A stretch of 64,000 nt of DNA from Schizochytrium sp. TIO01 (taxonomy: Eukaryota; Sar; Bigyra; Thraustochytrida; Thraustochytriidae). The stretch is taken from positions 9,025,761-9,089,760 of the forward strand of contig SMSO01000031.1 in the NCBI GenBank assembly GCA_004764695.1, in the 5' to 3' direction. Positions 12,503 through 27,100 of this stretch are shown here, piece after piece (the stretch's first letter is position 1; the number at the start of each line of letters is the position of its first letter). The translations under genes and the position numbers were made by a program. The notes beneath the pieces were generated by a model, which did not search any database, was not told the origin of the DNA, and saw only the letters and a program-made list of their open reading frames with translations.

Positions 12503-13454
12503 GCGAGATCGCCATTCTGTTGCCATGGGAGCGAACCCACAAAGTGCATTTGCCCTCTCCAAATCTCGAACGGCGAAGGATTTGAACTTCAATTCCGAGG
12601 TCATCGCCGTCGAAGAATCCAATCGACTTCAATTCGAACCAGCTGTGCAGCAGCTACTATGCACGTCAATGCTGGGGTCGCTGCGGTTGAATCCAAGATC
12701 TCGTGTCGATTGAGTCCACGATGATCACGATTGAAGCCGAATTGCGATTTTGAATTCAACAATTCAAATCCAACTTTTCAAGTTGATCGTGTAATGCCGC
12801 GTAAAGGAACACCTTCGACTTCAAGAACGTCGATGAGCGAACATTGAAGATTTGGTTAGTTCTGTTCTTGTTTGAAAGTGTTACAACGACGATTGATTTC
12901 TTCACTCTCCCCTTTCGGAAGTTTACTACCACCTTCTACCCAGCTGGTAGGACTCCAGGCAGTTAGGCCGTCGCCTAGGCACAGACTACTGATCTGTGGG
13001 TAGTAGCTGCTTAGCCAGTTAGCTACGCCCTGCTCCAGCCAGTTCTCGCTAGATCTCAGGATTCTCACTCCCAGTCTTCGAGACCTCAGCTAAAGCTGGC
13101 GACGCCACCAGCAAAGCACCCGGTGCCGCCGGCGGCCGCCTATTCGGAGCCAGAGCTCGATCAAACGATCCCAGAAACCTCAGCACAACAAACAAATAAG
13201 CAAGCAAGCGAGCAATGACTCCAAGTTCTTCACCAAGATACTCTGTCTCTGATTTATGGTAAGCAAGCGCATAATAGCACCTAAGCAGGCGCTAGTAGCT
13301 AGCTAGCTGTGGTAGTAGAAATATGAAGTACTTACAGTGAATTGATTATAGGCAGGCCCTAATGCTAGAGGCGCCTATGTGGGTCCTAGGAGCGAGGCTG
13401 TCTGGAAATCGTTAGCACCCTTTAACTCAATCATAGAAATGAAAAGAGAGCCAC

Positions 13455-13556
13455 GTTGAAGATTGAGTTGAAGATTGAGTTGAAGATTGAGTTGAAGATT
13501 GAGTTGAAGATTGAAGATTGAGTTAAAGATTGAGTTGAGTTGAATTCTGAGTTGAG
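13455..13556. repeat. 12-base tandem array (GAAGATTGAGTT)
   Basis: Four to five good copies of a twelve-base unit, then decayed GAGTT/GAATT units. The unit length is a multiple of three, so frames stay open on the minus strand, but there is no sign of a gene. Confidence 0.85.
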
Positions 13557-14735
13557 TATGGATTGACATTGAATTGAATTGAAGAGTTGGCTGAAAATGA
13601 GAGCGCGAGACCTCGTATTCGATTTCAAGAAGCAAGAGCGCCAGGAAACCGACCCTTGAGGTCGGCTGGCTTTGGGGTATTCCCGCAAGAGCGAGGACCT
13701 GTGGAGGCGTAAGCAAGCAGCGAGTCTGAGCGGTGGATCAAGGAGAGCAGCTGTTTCGAGAAGGCAGACCTGGAGCCACTCGGAAACGGAGATTCGAGTA
13801 TGCTACCAAAGATAAGTGAATGAACGAGTGAATGAGTGAATGAAACTCAAACGAACGATCGACATTACTTTGTTCTCTTTATTACGAGCTTAATCAATTG
13901 AATAATAAAAATAACAAAAAGAGATAACGTGAAATGAAAGCGAAAGCAGGTAGGCACCCCTAGCTCTGTCCTAAGGGATCTATTCCAAGAAAGCAAATCT
14001 ACAGCTGCCTATATACGCGTGCATAAACACCCTTTTTTCTGAGAAAGAAATTAAAATTGTACTTTTTGAATTGAAAAGAAGAATCGCAGAAAGAAAGAAT
14101 CGGGCGGGGTAGAAGTGGCTAGCGCACGTATAGGCCTACGGCACGAGTACTATGGAATTATGAGCACGAAAGGAAAAGTAAGTACGTGGTCCTAAGGAGC
14201 CCTAGGCACCTCGTAGGGCTAGAGGCCCCTAGGCAAGCAGGTAGGTACTCGTAAGTAGTGAGGGCGCGAATGGGATATGATTTGAATTGATCGATTGCCT
14301 AAGTAGAAGAAGCAGAAGAAGGCGCTCTCGAGCGGGTCCGGCAGAGCGCAAGAGAGCGCAGAACGGAGGCCGCGAGGGCAATGGCGCGCGGCAAGCAGCG
14401 GCGCGACGATGCCGGGGTCGAGGAGGATGGCCCGGAGGCAGCGGCGGTTGGCGGCGGCCTCGGGGATGGCAAAGATGCCGTGAGAGAGGACCTCCTGTCT
14501 GGACATGGGCGCCGGCAGGAGCTCGCGAAGACGGCGGGAAAGAAGATGGGTGATGAAGACAAAGGGGAGGAGAATGAGAACGGAAGTGGAAATGGAAGTG
14601 GGAATGGGAAGTGGAATTGACATTGGAGGAGAAACAAAAGAAACCCCATCCTTAGGACAGGAAAGAAGAGATTGCAGAATCGGTGCAGCAGGAAAAGCAA
14701 CTGCGAATTTGGCAAATCTAGGCGCGGAAAGAGCC

Positions 14736-15164
14736 ATGGAAAACGCCAATGCACATGTACAAATGGTGGAAACCAACAACAATGTTGACACAGACAAAAG
14801 CGCTCAAGGAGATAAGGAGATGCAAGATAACCCCTCAGGAGATGCAGAACATGGACGAGTCGAGCCCAACGGTGGCGGCGAAATCATGGATGAAACTGAC
14901 GGGAAAGATGACAACAACGTGGAATATAGTGAAGAAAATGCCGACGGCGAAGAGGATGAAGAAAACGCAGTAGAAGATGAAAATGCTGAAGCAGGCGATA
15001 TAGATGACGAAGATGATGACGACGATGAGGAGGAGGAAGAGGAGGAGGAGGAGGAGGATGACGAAGAAGACGAAGCCAAAGAAGACTCAAACGACGAAGA
15101 TCGCTCCTCGAAAACAAAACAGCTTGGAATCCCAAGAGGCTTGGGATTTCTGGGGATATTATGA
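14736..15164 (+). CDS. Acidic N-terminal segment, probably the start of the giant deubiquitinase
   Basis: This 142-codon frame starts at an ATG in good context (GCCATGG) and encodes an extremely acidic, disordered segment rich in Asp and Glu, including a long Glu/Asp run near 15020-15075. Its TGA overlaps the ATG of the 4067-aa frame by an ATGA arrangement, one frame apart. In a eukaryote with rare introns, two genes so close on one strand are unlikely. The segment is more probably the N terminus of the deubiquitinase, separated by a small indel in GA-rich repeats, an unrecognised intron or a frameshift. No GT donor exists between about 14972 and 15178, which disfavours a simple intron starting there. 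Alternatively it is an upstream ORF. An in-frame ATG also exists at 14505. Confidence 0.5.
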   Translation: MENANAHVQMVETNNNVDTDKSAQGDKEMQDNPSGDAEHGRVEPNGGGEIMDETDGKDDNNVEYSEENADGEEDEENAVEDENAEAGDIDDEDDDDDEEEEEEEEEEDDEEDEAKEDSNDEDRSSKTKQLGIPRGLGFLGIL

Positions 15165-18100
15165 GAGGCAAACCGACAGTTCTGATGCGCAGGGAAGCAA
15201 GCGAAATGTCGATGGTACCAGACGATAACTTCTCGGTAGCAGGTGTCGGCTCAGAGGGAACGCCAACGTCATCAAATGATATTGGACCAGAATATACGCA
15301 GGACTCGCCACGGCCAAATATTTTCGATGAATTCGCTATGGGCGTTGACATTAGCCAAAGAGGTTCGATGGTATCTGGCCCACACCTGGAACCCAGACAT
15401 AACCACCCCTTGGTGGCTGCACTTTGTCTAGCTCAAATTGATGTTGAAACCTTTGAGAAGATTGATGCGGAGCTTGGTGTCCTGAGGGACTGTCCAGAAG
15501 ATTTATATAGAGAGGAAGTATTTACACCTGCAGCAAGTCTGGTGCGTGGAAGCATTGAAGCTCTTCTAATGCGGAGAAAAGGCGTTGATGCTACGGTTCT
15601 GAAACATGCGAGTGTTCTCTTCGGGAGCTGTATTGACATGTATGCTGAAGGGCATACACTTCCTCCAAATGACTTACATGCAGCGATTAATTTCTTTTTC
15701 TCAAGCGGCCCCCAAGCTTATATCTTCAAAGGGGAAAGCAGTACTGCATCGATTGACTCCTTGCAGCTGCGAAAATTTCTCTCCAGATCTAAGTTTTGTG
15801 TTCAAGATGAAGCCAGCTTATTCCGCATTGCCCGAGAGTATTCTCCAGCAAATGATTATAGCTGTACTACTGTACCTTTGGAATTTATGCGCTGCATCGA
15901 AATGTTCTGTAACCAAGGGTGCCTAAAAACCATCGTCGATCATGTCGAGGGCACTCTGCAAAAGCCACGTCCTTCTCCTCACCATGTACTCCATTACGTT
16001 CAGCTCACCACCCACATTGTTGAATTCCTACGGGTTGACGTTGTAAAGCCTATTGTTGAAAACCTTGCCACGGCGCTCTCTTCTTATCTTGAGAGCCTTT
16101 CCAATGCAGATCTGCGCCATTTGGATCACAATGTGCTCTGTGAAATTTTCGCCAAGGTCGACTGTGTTCTTCGCAAGACAAATGCATTTCCTGTCCAGGA
16201 GATGCGGAGATGCGGCGAGTCCCTTCGCCTTGCAGTGGCACTTAAGCAGCTTCGTAGTCCGTTCATGCAGCAACGTTTGGCTGGCCTGCGCCAAATTCGA
16301 ACAATAGTTGAAGAAGCTGAACAGAGAGCTGCTACTGAAGCACTATTACGTAGATCACCCTCTGATTCTCGAGGTGGTGTGGTGCGCAAACGCTCCATCG
16401 ATGAGATTGATCATGCCTCAGAAGGTTTACGCAAGCGTCAAAACTTTGGTCAACTTCAGCTCCGCACATCAGAAGGAGGGAGAGGCGACTTCAACAATTC
16501 AAATGATACACCTTTGCGTGTACATACTGTTGGGCAGATTGGCGGGCAGGGAAATGCACCGAATACAAATTTTGACGAGAAGCTTTATCAATCTACGCTT
16601 AAAACTCTATTAAATAGCCACTCCCATGATTTCCATGGCAAAGATGACAATCCTAATCAACTTGAGCGAGCAGCTGAACTCTTAGGTCTTGCATCTTTCG
16701 TGAAGTTGCACTATGCTGATGTACTAGCAAAAGCCACTTCAGCAGAGGATGATTCAACTTTGGGGGAGATCAAGGGGCCTCAGACAGACACAGTCGACAA
16801 TAACTCGAAAGAGGTACCAGAAAAAAGTGGAAGAGGAGACAGTGCTCTTGTTGATGATGAGGAGGAATCGGATGAGCTGGACAGACGTCAATCTAAACTG
16901 CCACGGCGCGCAAGTGATACTGTAGCTGCCAAGGCTGATGCGGATTTTTCAAAGGCGAGAGATCAGCTAGATAAAGACAATGAGGCCATGGAAGTTGAGT
17001 CTGGAGACAGGTCTGGAGTACTCGGGGATCAGCAAGATTCCGAGCATAATGCCGACAATGCAGTTGCAGACAAAACTCCAGATGCTTTGTTGTCAGCTAA
17101 TGGTGCTGATGATGGGAAAATGGAAGAAGCTGAAGGACACAGTCAAGACTCACCAGTTTTGCCTTCTGAAGTCCTTTCATTCCTAAAGCTTTCAGAACCG
17201 TTGTCCCGTAAAGCTGCTTCTTCCGTTTTGGAACTCATCAAAAGTCGAGATAAAAGTTTATTATCAGAGAATACTAGTCAACAAACAAGTACTGATGATA
17301 GTAACAAGGACTCTGACGTTAAAAATCGTGACAGAAACAATGGTATACCCAGTACAGTCAAAAATGATGCAAGTATGGTTGCAAAGTTTGCGGAATATAT
17401 GCTTCAGGAGCACCGAAACCATCAACGTCCTTCAGATTCACCATATTTTAACGATGGTAGCGTAGTAGATGAAGAAGTATTGCAAGCACCCTCAGAATCT
17501 TCTGAGTCTAAATGTGTCGATCTCAAGAACACGTTGGGCTCTGATGAGAACAAAGTTGTTCAACGTAAAGCTTCGGTGTTCTCTCATGAATCTGCGCGGT
17601 CTGTTCTTGCCATGATTTTCGGCGAAGAAATGGATCAAGTGGCAGGGGATGGCGAAGGGGGGGGAGGAGTACGAGGAGAAGAAGAACAGGAAGAACAGGA
17701 AGAAAAAGATGACACGAAAGACATAGCCACAGAGGCCTTAACGCAGTGGTTTAAGGAAAATCATGTGGTGGAGGTCATTTTCGGCCCTGACTTCATTCAT
17801 ACGGAGGTACTTAAACGCTGCTCTGAAATCTGTCGTTTCCTTGCTGGACATAATCTATTTTCAGAGGAAGACCTTGATCTTGTCTGGGACACCGCTTTCG
17901 GCACAAATGCGCACGAAAGTATCCGTGAAACACTTTGTAGCATAATTTCTGACTTGGCGCGCTACCTACCTCTGAACAAACTCAACTATTTGTGGACCAA
18001 GATCAAGAACATTGACCTCGCCTCTCATGACATCAAGAGCCTGTCCTTTGTACGTAACTTTACAGTAAATGCTGTGCTGTCTCTTCGATGGCAAGAAGAC

Positions 18101-21100
18101 TCTGCTGACCTGGCTAAGGATGCCCCGCAGCAGCACTGGTACGGTCTTGGACTCTTTTGGGACCTTGTGCAAGACTCCACTATAATTTCTTCTGCTTGCC
18201 ATAAAGCGGCTCTTCAGCATCTTACTCATCTCTGTGCCTGGCAACCGTGCTTTGTTGCGCGAGGTGATTTCCTTCGTGCATGTATAAAGAACCTGGAACT
18301 AGCTCAATCCGTCCCGCAGAGTTTGAAGCTCATGCGCGCCATTATTACCTCCTTCCCACTTGATGGGACCCCAACACCTGGTGTGACAGAAAATGTGCCC
18401 TTATCTGCTACTCCCATGTCACGTCAAGATATCGTGTGTTGGCAACCTTGGCTAGTAAAGATTTGTCTGGAAAATCTCAAGCAGTACAAACTCAATTGCA
18501 CAAAGGTACTAGAGACCAGGCCAGAGTTATACTCTGCACTACTTACAAAGTCTCTTGTACAGAACGTAACAAGTCCTGTGACCAGTCCAACGATTGTTGA
18601 TTCTACAACATCTGCTGCAACATCTTCATCTTGTTCTTCAATTATAGGAGACTCCGGTCATGGCCCCGTCTCTAAAGCTATCCCTGGACAAACACAAGAC
18701 AGCGTGGAATTCCATGATGAAGATATGCACGAAGACAAATACGAATGCGATCTCTACGATGAAGAGGCGGAGGACCTCGGGCAGCTGGAGAATGCCGGTG
18801 TAGACCTATCTCCGTCAGACGATGGATCTCTCCAAGGAACTACTGTAAAGGACCCCAAAGTAGCAGGCAACCCTTTGGACTCGTACAAATTGATCGGCAA
18901 GTACTCTCACCTTCGTGGTCTCCGTATCCAATTGAATTTTCTCCGATTCCTTGTCATATCTTGTGGGAAGGAGACCGAAGATTTCCAGCTCACCGCAGAT
19001 CAAGCAGATATAATCCTTGAGAACCTAGCATGTAAAGCTCTTACACACAATGAGCGTAGCTTAGCACTCTCGTGGGTCATGCAGATGCATTTTGTTGCAA
19101 ACGCGTTTGGCCCTGATACCGCCCGAACAGCTCTTCCATTCACCTTTCGGAAATTATCCTTGTCTTCACTACAAAGCCGGGATTTCAGTTTCTTTGAGTA
19201 TTTTTTTCGTGTGGTCAATGTTGATCTTGGCCGTCTGACGTACACCCACGGTGGCAAACCTCGCCCCTTCAACTTTACACAAGCAACCCCACGCGCCTTC
19301 ACAGGAGAAAAGAATTGGCTTCACAATAAGTCCGCCAAAGAGCTTCGTAGATGCTTATCTGGACCTGAAAGCACCCACGAAGCTGCTAACTGTTTTCAGG
19401 TTGTAAATGCTCATCTCGTTGGGCTAGGCATGCTTTGGTGCATGGCATTGCGTGCAAATTGTAGTGCTGTAGCGAAACGTGCTGCCAAAATGTTGTGCAC
19501 TCTTTTCTCCTCTGTTTCTCCATCAACTAATGCGGAGTTTCAGCTAGACCAGCTCACCAACGTGGATGAACGAGAGCTCATTGCCCAAGGCTGGGAAATG
19601 GAGACTTCCAATGTGCCATTGCGTCAGCAAGCATTCGAAGGAAGTACTGGAATGCTAGTAGGAGGTTTTCTGCGTGAGGCAGTTGCCCAGCTGAAACAAG
19701 CTCTGGCAGACCAAAATCCTACCGGGTCTCGGACACGGGTCCGCTGCTTGATGCTTCTCAAAGACCTCCAAGCTTCCTGTGCGTCTTCAAGCCTTATGAG
19801 CAAATCGCATGGTGCACGGGTGGATCGAGTCAATCGTGCACAGGGTATCCTTAGTGGGGAAACTGTTGAACTTCGCATAAAGGAGGTGAACAAGTCTAAT
19901 ATGGAATTGCCTCTGCAAATTGCAAAGGTTGTTTCTGTGGCAGAATTACGATCATCTATAGCTACTCTTTTACAAAAAGATGCGAAAATGCTTCGCTTTA
20001 TCTCCAGTGGTAAGGAAATTAAAGCCCAAGATACTGCTGAATTACGACCTATTTCTCTTGAAGCCGGTCAAGTTATCCATGTAGTCGTACGCCAAGCCAC
20101 ACGGGCCACAGGGGGGGCTGGGAGGGGGGCTGCTTCACCAATGTCAACTCTCAGTTCATTTCCTCACTCGAATAATGAATGGAGGTTTAAACAACTTGAC
20201 GGTTTTCACTTTTCCGATGACATGAACAACAATGAGTTGGAGGAGCTTGAAACAGGGACGGCGGAAACTCATTTTAAAAAAAACGAGATCTCTTCAAACA
20301 AGTCCGATACCTCCAATACGAGTGCTGTGGACCAGTATCATGACGCCGATTCCGTGGACGAGTCTGCCGATGCAAAGGCTCGAAATATATCACCAGCTTC
20401 AGACAATAGCGCATCAAGGGATGACATGGAGGTGAGCGGTAGTAACAGGAACAGGCGTACTTCTGACGATAAAATGGATGTTAATCATGCACAGAACATC
20501 ATTTCAACGAATAACAATGCACTAAGTCAAAAAAGTACTCCTGTTGAAGTTGGTGGTAAATCTATTGACCATGGCGGGCATTCAGACCAACTAAAGTGTA
20601 TAGACGCGAAAAGCGTTCAAAACTCAAAACTGGTGAGACCCGATGCTATTCTACAACAGCCGGAACATGTCAAATTATTGACAGATTTGCTTTTTGATCA
20701 AAAGCCAACAGAAGTTGTTGCTGCCCAAACATGGGACCTGATCCAAGATTTACCAACCCGGGAAGATCTTTTTAAATCTATTCAGGACAATTCTGCGTCG
20801 TGGGATAGTTTGCTGGATCTTAAACCTATTCACAAGACCTTGTACTCATTGCAGATTATGGACTTTATGCTGTGTTGTGAAGACAACAACTTCATCGCAG
20901 CGCCGCATGACCATATCACTCCAGGCATGTCCAGATCATGGGCTCGCAAGGCCATTAGTCTTGGAGCTGTTCAGATGTTGATCAAAGTCCTTTGTACTGT
21001 TGATGATAATGATTCTCCGCTTCACACTCATACGCTTGGAATGCATTGCGTCTTAGAGTTAATTTGTGTGCTACAGAAGCTCTTGCAGCACTGCAGCCAT

Positions 21101-24100
21101 GATGAGCTCATCGAAACTTTGGAAATCCAAGGTCCCAAACTTAATGAGGCTTTGCTGGAGGCCGTTCGGGGTATTGCCACCAATGCTCCAAGTAGCGCAA
21201 TAACCTCTACATCTGCAAATTCTTCTAGTGGAAAAGGCAAGACAGCTATACCAAAATCTACTATATACTCCTCAAATAAGGAGGTCTCGGAGTCTTCCAT
21301 TTCACATGACGTTGTCCTTCGTGCCCTAGGCCTGCGTTTGTGGATCTGCGAGGCAGCTAAGGCACCTTATTTCGGGTGCCCTGCCACACAGGTGCAGCAT
21401 GGGCATGGGGAAGACGCATTCAGTAAGGAGTGGCTTACTACGTGCCTCTTCAACTGCTCGAACGAGAATGTGAAAGATGATGTAACAAAGAGTCTTTTGA
21501 AGTATCCACGAGATGGCCAAGGGCTCTTGAAAAGCCTGTCGGAGATCCTTTCAGAGGTAGAAAATCCTGAAAATCACCATCGCACCACGGAGTACTTTAC
21601 TTTACTGGCTGATCTTGCTCGGAGTGCTCTTGTTGCAGATTCGGATGCTGGTGAGTCTAGACTCTCTGATAATATGGACACTCAAACCATCCCTGAATGG
21701 GCTGAAGCTCTATTCGCCAAATTATTTGCAATCCTTCGCCAACATAAATCAACAGAGAAGCGATCTCGCCCCAGAGATGCCCCGGATCAAACTTTATGCG
21801 GTCTTCTGTTCACCCTTGAAGCACTACTTTCGAACAGTTCCATTTGCGATACCTTTGAGCAACAACAAGAGTTTGTCCGGACAGTGTTTGATGAATGTCT
21901 TTTTGACATTGAGATGGGTGACGCTGATCTCAAGCCGAAGTGTAAAAACCGCACTAGTCGCTCGTATGCGTTTCAAGTTCTTCTTGCTGCAGCAAAGAGC
22001 TCACGTGCTTGCCTTAAAGATCTCCTTCTTCTTATCGAAGCGCAACACAAACAAACCGATCTATGCGCACTAACAACCCAAAATTCGATAGACCATTGTG
22101 GCTTTCCTTCAAGTGTTCGATGGGCCATCACTGACGAAGGTGATGATCGTACTATTCGCGATCGCGAACATCAATGGCAGTATGACCCCGCGTCTCAACG
22201 CAAGGCTGACGTTGGTTATGTAGGGCTCCGAAACCTTGGCTGCATTTGTTATATGAATTCTTTGCTCCAGCAACTGTACATGATCCCAGAGCTTCGACTC
22301 GAGATTTTTCGCAGTAGTGAAACAAAGAAGCGTACTCGTGCAGCTCGCGACACAGAAAGTGCACAAATGAAAGCTAACTTGAGTGCTCTTAATAGTGAAG
22401 GAAGGTCTCTCGAGTCTGATGAGGATGAAGTGAAGTTGCGTCAGCACAAAGCACTGCTTCATCAAACTCGCCGCATGTTCACATGGCTACAGGAAAGTGA
22501 AAAGCGAGCCTACGATATGACTTGCTTCTGCAATAAGTCAATTTCATTGAATCATGGCAACCCAATTGACATTTTCGAACAACAGGACGTTGATGAGTTT
22601 TTTAACGTTCTTATGGATCAACTCGAACACGCTCTAAAGGACAGTAAACGCCCAGATATCTTACGAGACCTTTTTGGAGGAGTACTTTGCAATCAGATCC
22701 TCTGTAAAGAAGGTTGTTCGCATCGCTCAGAACGCGAGGAAAAATTTATGGTGTGTCAATTGGAGGTAAAGGGTAAACAGAGTATAAAAGAAAGCCTTGA
22801 CCTTTATGTGGAGGGTGAGATGCTTGAAGGTGATAATAAGTATCTGTGCGGGGAATGTAATGAAAAGAGAGACGCTCAAAAGCGAGCGTTTTTTGTTTCT
22901 CTACCGAATGTGCTCATGATTCATTTGAAACGGTTTGACTTTGACCTTGAACTTTTACGGAAAATTAAAGTAAATGACCATTGCGAGTTCCCGTCTGAGC
23001 TTAATATGAAGCAGTATACTCGGGAGGCCCTCGAAGAACGCGAAGAAAATATGAAGCCCGACGCATACTACGAATATGAATTGGTTGGAATCCTCGTGCA
23101 CACTGGAACTGCTGATAGTGGCCACTACTACTCATACATCAAGGAGCGTTTTCCCAAATGCGGACGTAAGTCCTGCGAATGGTTTCACTTTAACGATGAA
23201 CAAGTATCTCACTTTGATCCTGCAACTATCCCTGAAGCTACATTTGGTGGGATGCCAACTGGATCACGATGGGACTCGCAGCAGCGAAACGGCTCACAGT
23301 CTTGGTCTGCAAAACCTTATAGTGCCTACATGCTGATTTATGAACGCAAGGAGCGCCCGTGCCTGCCAGGGCTTCCAAGGGGACTAGCCAAAGCTGAGGA
23401 CGTCCTCCCTGTACTGCATAACGCCGTTCCAAAATTGCTACAACAAACCTGCTGGCAGCAGAACGTAGAGTTCATGCGCGATGAAATGGTTCTTGACGCT
23501 GCGTACGGGGACTTTGTTCTTAGCGCAAGCAAAATTGTAACCGAAGGATCGCCACCTTCTGTTGCCAACAATTTGTCGTCGAGTTGGTTCGAGGCATTGC
23601 AGGCGTGCTCGGCATTTGCAATCAATACATTAGTCCATGCTCGAAACAAGGAGCACCTTGATTCAATTATGACCCAAATTAAGACACTTATTCGAATTGG
23701 AGGCCCTCCTGCTCGTCGATCAATGCTGGAAAACCTCGAGGCTAACGGTGCGACTGCAGTTCGCCAACTGTTGTTGCGCTGTCCAATTCCTCAGGTGCGG
23801 GACACTTTCCTCAATCTCCTCAATGATCTCCTGCGAATAGATATTAAAGGCGATCGCATTCTTTACAACAGCGTTGCGACAAACCTCATCGAATTTTGGA
23901 ATGTCCCTTTCAAGCCTTATGCTGAACGTCAAATATATGATAAACGCAAGACGGATGTAGAGAATTATGGACGTGCATGGTTGGGAACCCTGGACCAAGT
24001 GCAGACTCCAATCGTCGAGGAGTTAGGAGAAATTCTCTGGGAAGATTGTCTCAGCGTTCCGTGTGTACCGCCCCTGGAGACACCATCACTTCGATTGATT

Positions 24101-27100
24101 GGTTGGATGATTGCGCATACAACAGACGCTCACCAGTCGTGGCGCAATGTAGACAGCTTATTTGCTGTGATGTCCTCATTTGCTGATCTTGGCAGACCAG
24201 AGCGAGTTGAGATGGTGCGAATGGGAGCTATTCCGCGTATTTTAGATTTTTTGTTAGATCAAGATTCTCCGAGCCTCCGTGTTCTTCACATGGACAAATC
24301 GCGCGAACTTGAATGTCGTCGCGGTATGGGCGAAAAATATGAACCTCCTACTCTCCTACATGCTGTGAGGACTCTAGCCTCCCTAGTACGCACATGTGAT
24401 ATTCCACTCGGCGCGCGAAACAAGAATATTGCCATTTATTATGGCGCATCTGTGTTTGATAGCGTTGATGATGAGTCAAGTAACAGTGCTGGCGACGATG
24501 AAGAAGGCAATGGCGACAGCATGGATGTAGCAAAGAAAATCTCACTTATGGCAAAATCACCGGTTCAACTTACGTGGCTTGATGTAGCTCTTATGATTCA
24601 AACTCCTCTTCTGCCAAGGCTTTTGGAGAACCATAATTCCTTCTGGATTTCCGACTTACAAGATCTCTTGCTCCATTTGGGCACCGGGAGCTCTTCACTC
24701 AGCTGGTTCATTGCAAATGTCATACGTAGTCAGCTCTTTACAGCCCCAGTCATAGCTGTGTCAACGCTGTTTCGCACCAGCGAAACCCTTTTGAGTGCTC
24801 CATACAACAAGCGTCTAGTTAAAAAGTACGTGGCGACAATGATTGATACGATACTCGCTGCAAGCGAAGTGGAGAGCGATGGAGTCGCAGCTGCCTTAGC
24901 TCATTTGTGCCGCCTTTTGAATGGAGAAAGTGGCTTCTCTGTGGCTCAAATCTTATACGAGCTGATTTCTGAATGGCTGATTGCCCTTCTTGTAGATCAT
25001 GACTCTGAGATTGTACGCAGGCAGGCTGCGGTCCTTGTGATCTCAATGGTTTCTGCTTTTGAAGCCAAGAACTTTCAAGCAGTATCTGACAAACAGAAGT
25101 CAACCGATTCTGAAGACGGGCAAGCACACACTGTTGAGAGCATCAATGAAGATCGTGTTATGGCTGACAACATGGAAGGCGACACAGGCGCCGAGGCAGT
25201 CACAGCAAGGTCAACCGACGATGATGCTGGCAAGGACCCAGTTATCGAGGAAGGCCATGAGATGCTAGGCACTGTACAGCTACTTCTGTCTATATTAACT
25301 CTCAGTTTCATGGATAAGATCTGCTCAAGCAATTCCTACGAGATGATTGTTATGAAGTGTCGATCCTTGCCTTCTATTCCTCAAAAACCTGCCATTCGGC
25401 GATGGGAAGGCCCACGCACCCAGCCTGTAAACTTCAATGATATCGAGGGCGAAGGTATTGCGGTTCTACCCGGAGAGAGCCGCGCAGATGCTTTAACTCG
25501 TTATGCTCTAAAGCTCAAAGATGCTCCTCAGGAACCTAGTCCCTTTACACTTGTATCAGCGCTGCGTACACTGCTAATCCTTCTAAAGCTTTGCACCAAA
25601 GAAACATACGAAAGTTTACTTGGTATTTCAGAGATGGAAGTTATTGTGACTTCTATTCTCAAAGTCGATGCATATAAGTTGGAGTGTGACTGGAATAAGG
25701 GAGAGCTGATTTCATTTCTCTACGAGATGACGCGAGACAACGAAGAAAGGATGGTTTCATGCACAAGTAATCCTGATGTCTTGAAGCGTCTGTTGAACAT
25801 TTCGATGGCTGTGAGGCCTTCAGAAGGTCATTACATCTTCAATGAAACATATGCTCCGGTATATTATCGTTTCTTTTGTGCTTGGGTAAAGTGCTCTTAC
25901 ACGAAAGCCCCCTTCGATGCTTTGGATAACTTACATCACCTCAAATGGGCAATCAAGTATTACTTACTCGATATTAACGAGTACATTTGCACTGTGGCTC
26001 CTCTACGTCTTCTCATGCGCATTACGGTACCCGCATTACAGAAGAATAGCCTTGCACTGATTGACGACCTTCAAAGCTCCTTACTTGTGTGTCAACAAGA
26101 CGCTATCCACAAAGTGGGTTTGGATAACTTGTTGCTTTCTATCCGTTGTCTATCGGGCGTTAAAGATTTGTATGCACCAGGGGAATCTGGACAAAGTATC
26201 GTTCTCGGCGCATACATGTCTTCAGACTTATCACCCGTTGATACGGAGAAGAATTCTACTTTGATTGCTGAGAAGCTTATTGTCAAAGGCAGCCTTGTCA
26301 GTGCTTTACTCACAAATGTGTTAGGTTATTTGCGAAAGGTTCCTGAGAGTCAGTATGAAGATAAGGAAGATAGGTACAGTCACTTGGAATACGGACTCAA
26401 GGTGCTTGGTGCAATGTGGGGAAGGCTTGGTAGAACTCGTGATTTAGTCATCATGCAAGCAAGCGCTAAAGAAGCACCCAATGTAGATGATTCTACTACA
26501 GATCAGGCAAGCAATCTAAACCTGTCTCGTCTTACACTGTCTGCCATTGCAAAGAGTCTCAACGAGAACCCTGACAGTGTAATTAAGTCTAGCCCGGCTG
26601 GGGAAGCAGCACATGCCTTCGCTTCAATTGCCGCAGGAGTAACTGGTGTCACTGCAGCTGGTAAGGCTGCAGACCCGCACAGTGATGTTGACAAGGATGA
26701 TGTTGCAGAGCTAGCTGACGATGAGAAGGAGGCCGAACTGTTGCAAGGATGCCAGGAGCTGCAGCGCGCTGCAGCTGCGGCTTGGATTCAGTACGTCCTT
26801 ATGTGCAATGAATATCAGGCTCCTGGGCAAGTCCGTGTCCTGGATGCTATTTCTAGCTGTATCTCAATCACCGTGAGGATTGGTTGGGAGTATGTTCGGG
26901 AGGCATCATGCATGAGCGATTTGGGGCGAGCAGTCGGCTCTCTGATCACTCGCCTGATGGCGCGCTTCAGACAAGACTCTGCCAATGACCAACCGCTAAC
27001 AAAGCCATATTTAGATGCAATCACATTTTCGTGCATGGCCCTGCTACAAGTACATTTCACAACAGGAAGCAAGCACAAGCTAAGCCCGTTTTCTGTTTCA

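Larger units (their letters stand above)
10457..14735. other. Non-coding interval with repeats
   Basis: No convincing gene. It contains a CTG run (11474-11492), a CTC/TCC tract (12466-12502), a 12-base tandem array (13455-13556) and several small TAGG/CCTA hairpins (12135-12143, 12964-12977, 14198-14220). Frames at 12202-12724 owe their openness to the trinucleotide tract and are rejected. The last 400 bases are GC-rich and may be the promoter or 5' UTR of the giant deubiquitinase. Confidence 0.55.

Noticed and set aside
12631-12660. Reverse-strand GGTTCGAAT resembling a tRNA B box
   Set aside because: The flanking bases do not form a T-arm stem and no A box or acceptor stem was found. No tRNA could be supported anywhere in the window by eye.
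12202-12724. Frames of 80-127 codons on both strands
   Set aside because: Their openness comes from the CCT repeat at 12466-12502.
14219-14797. Long minus-strand frame (192 codons) antisense to the acidic segment
   Set aside because: It has no ATG at its start, and its Ser/Leu/Pro-rich composition mirrors the GA-rich plus strand.
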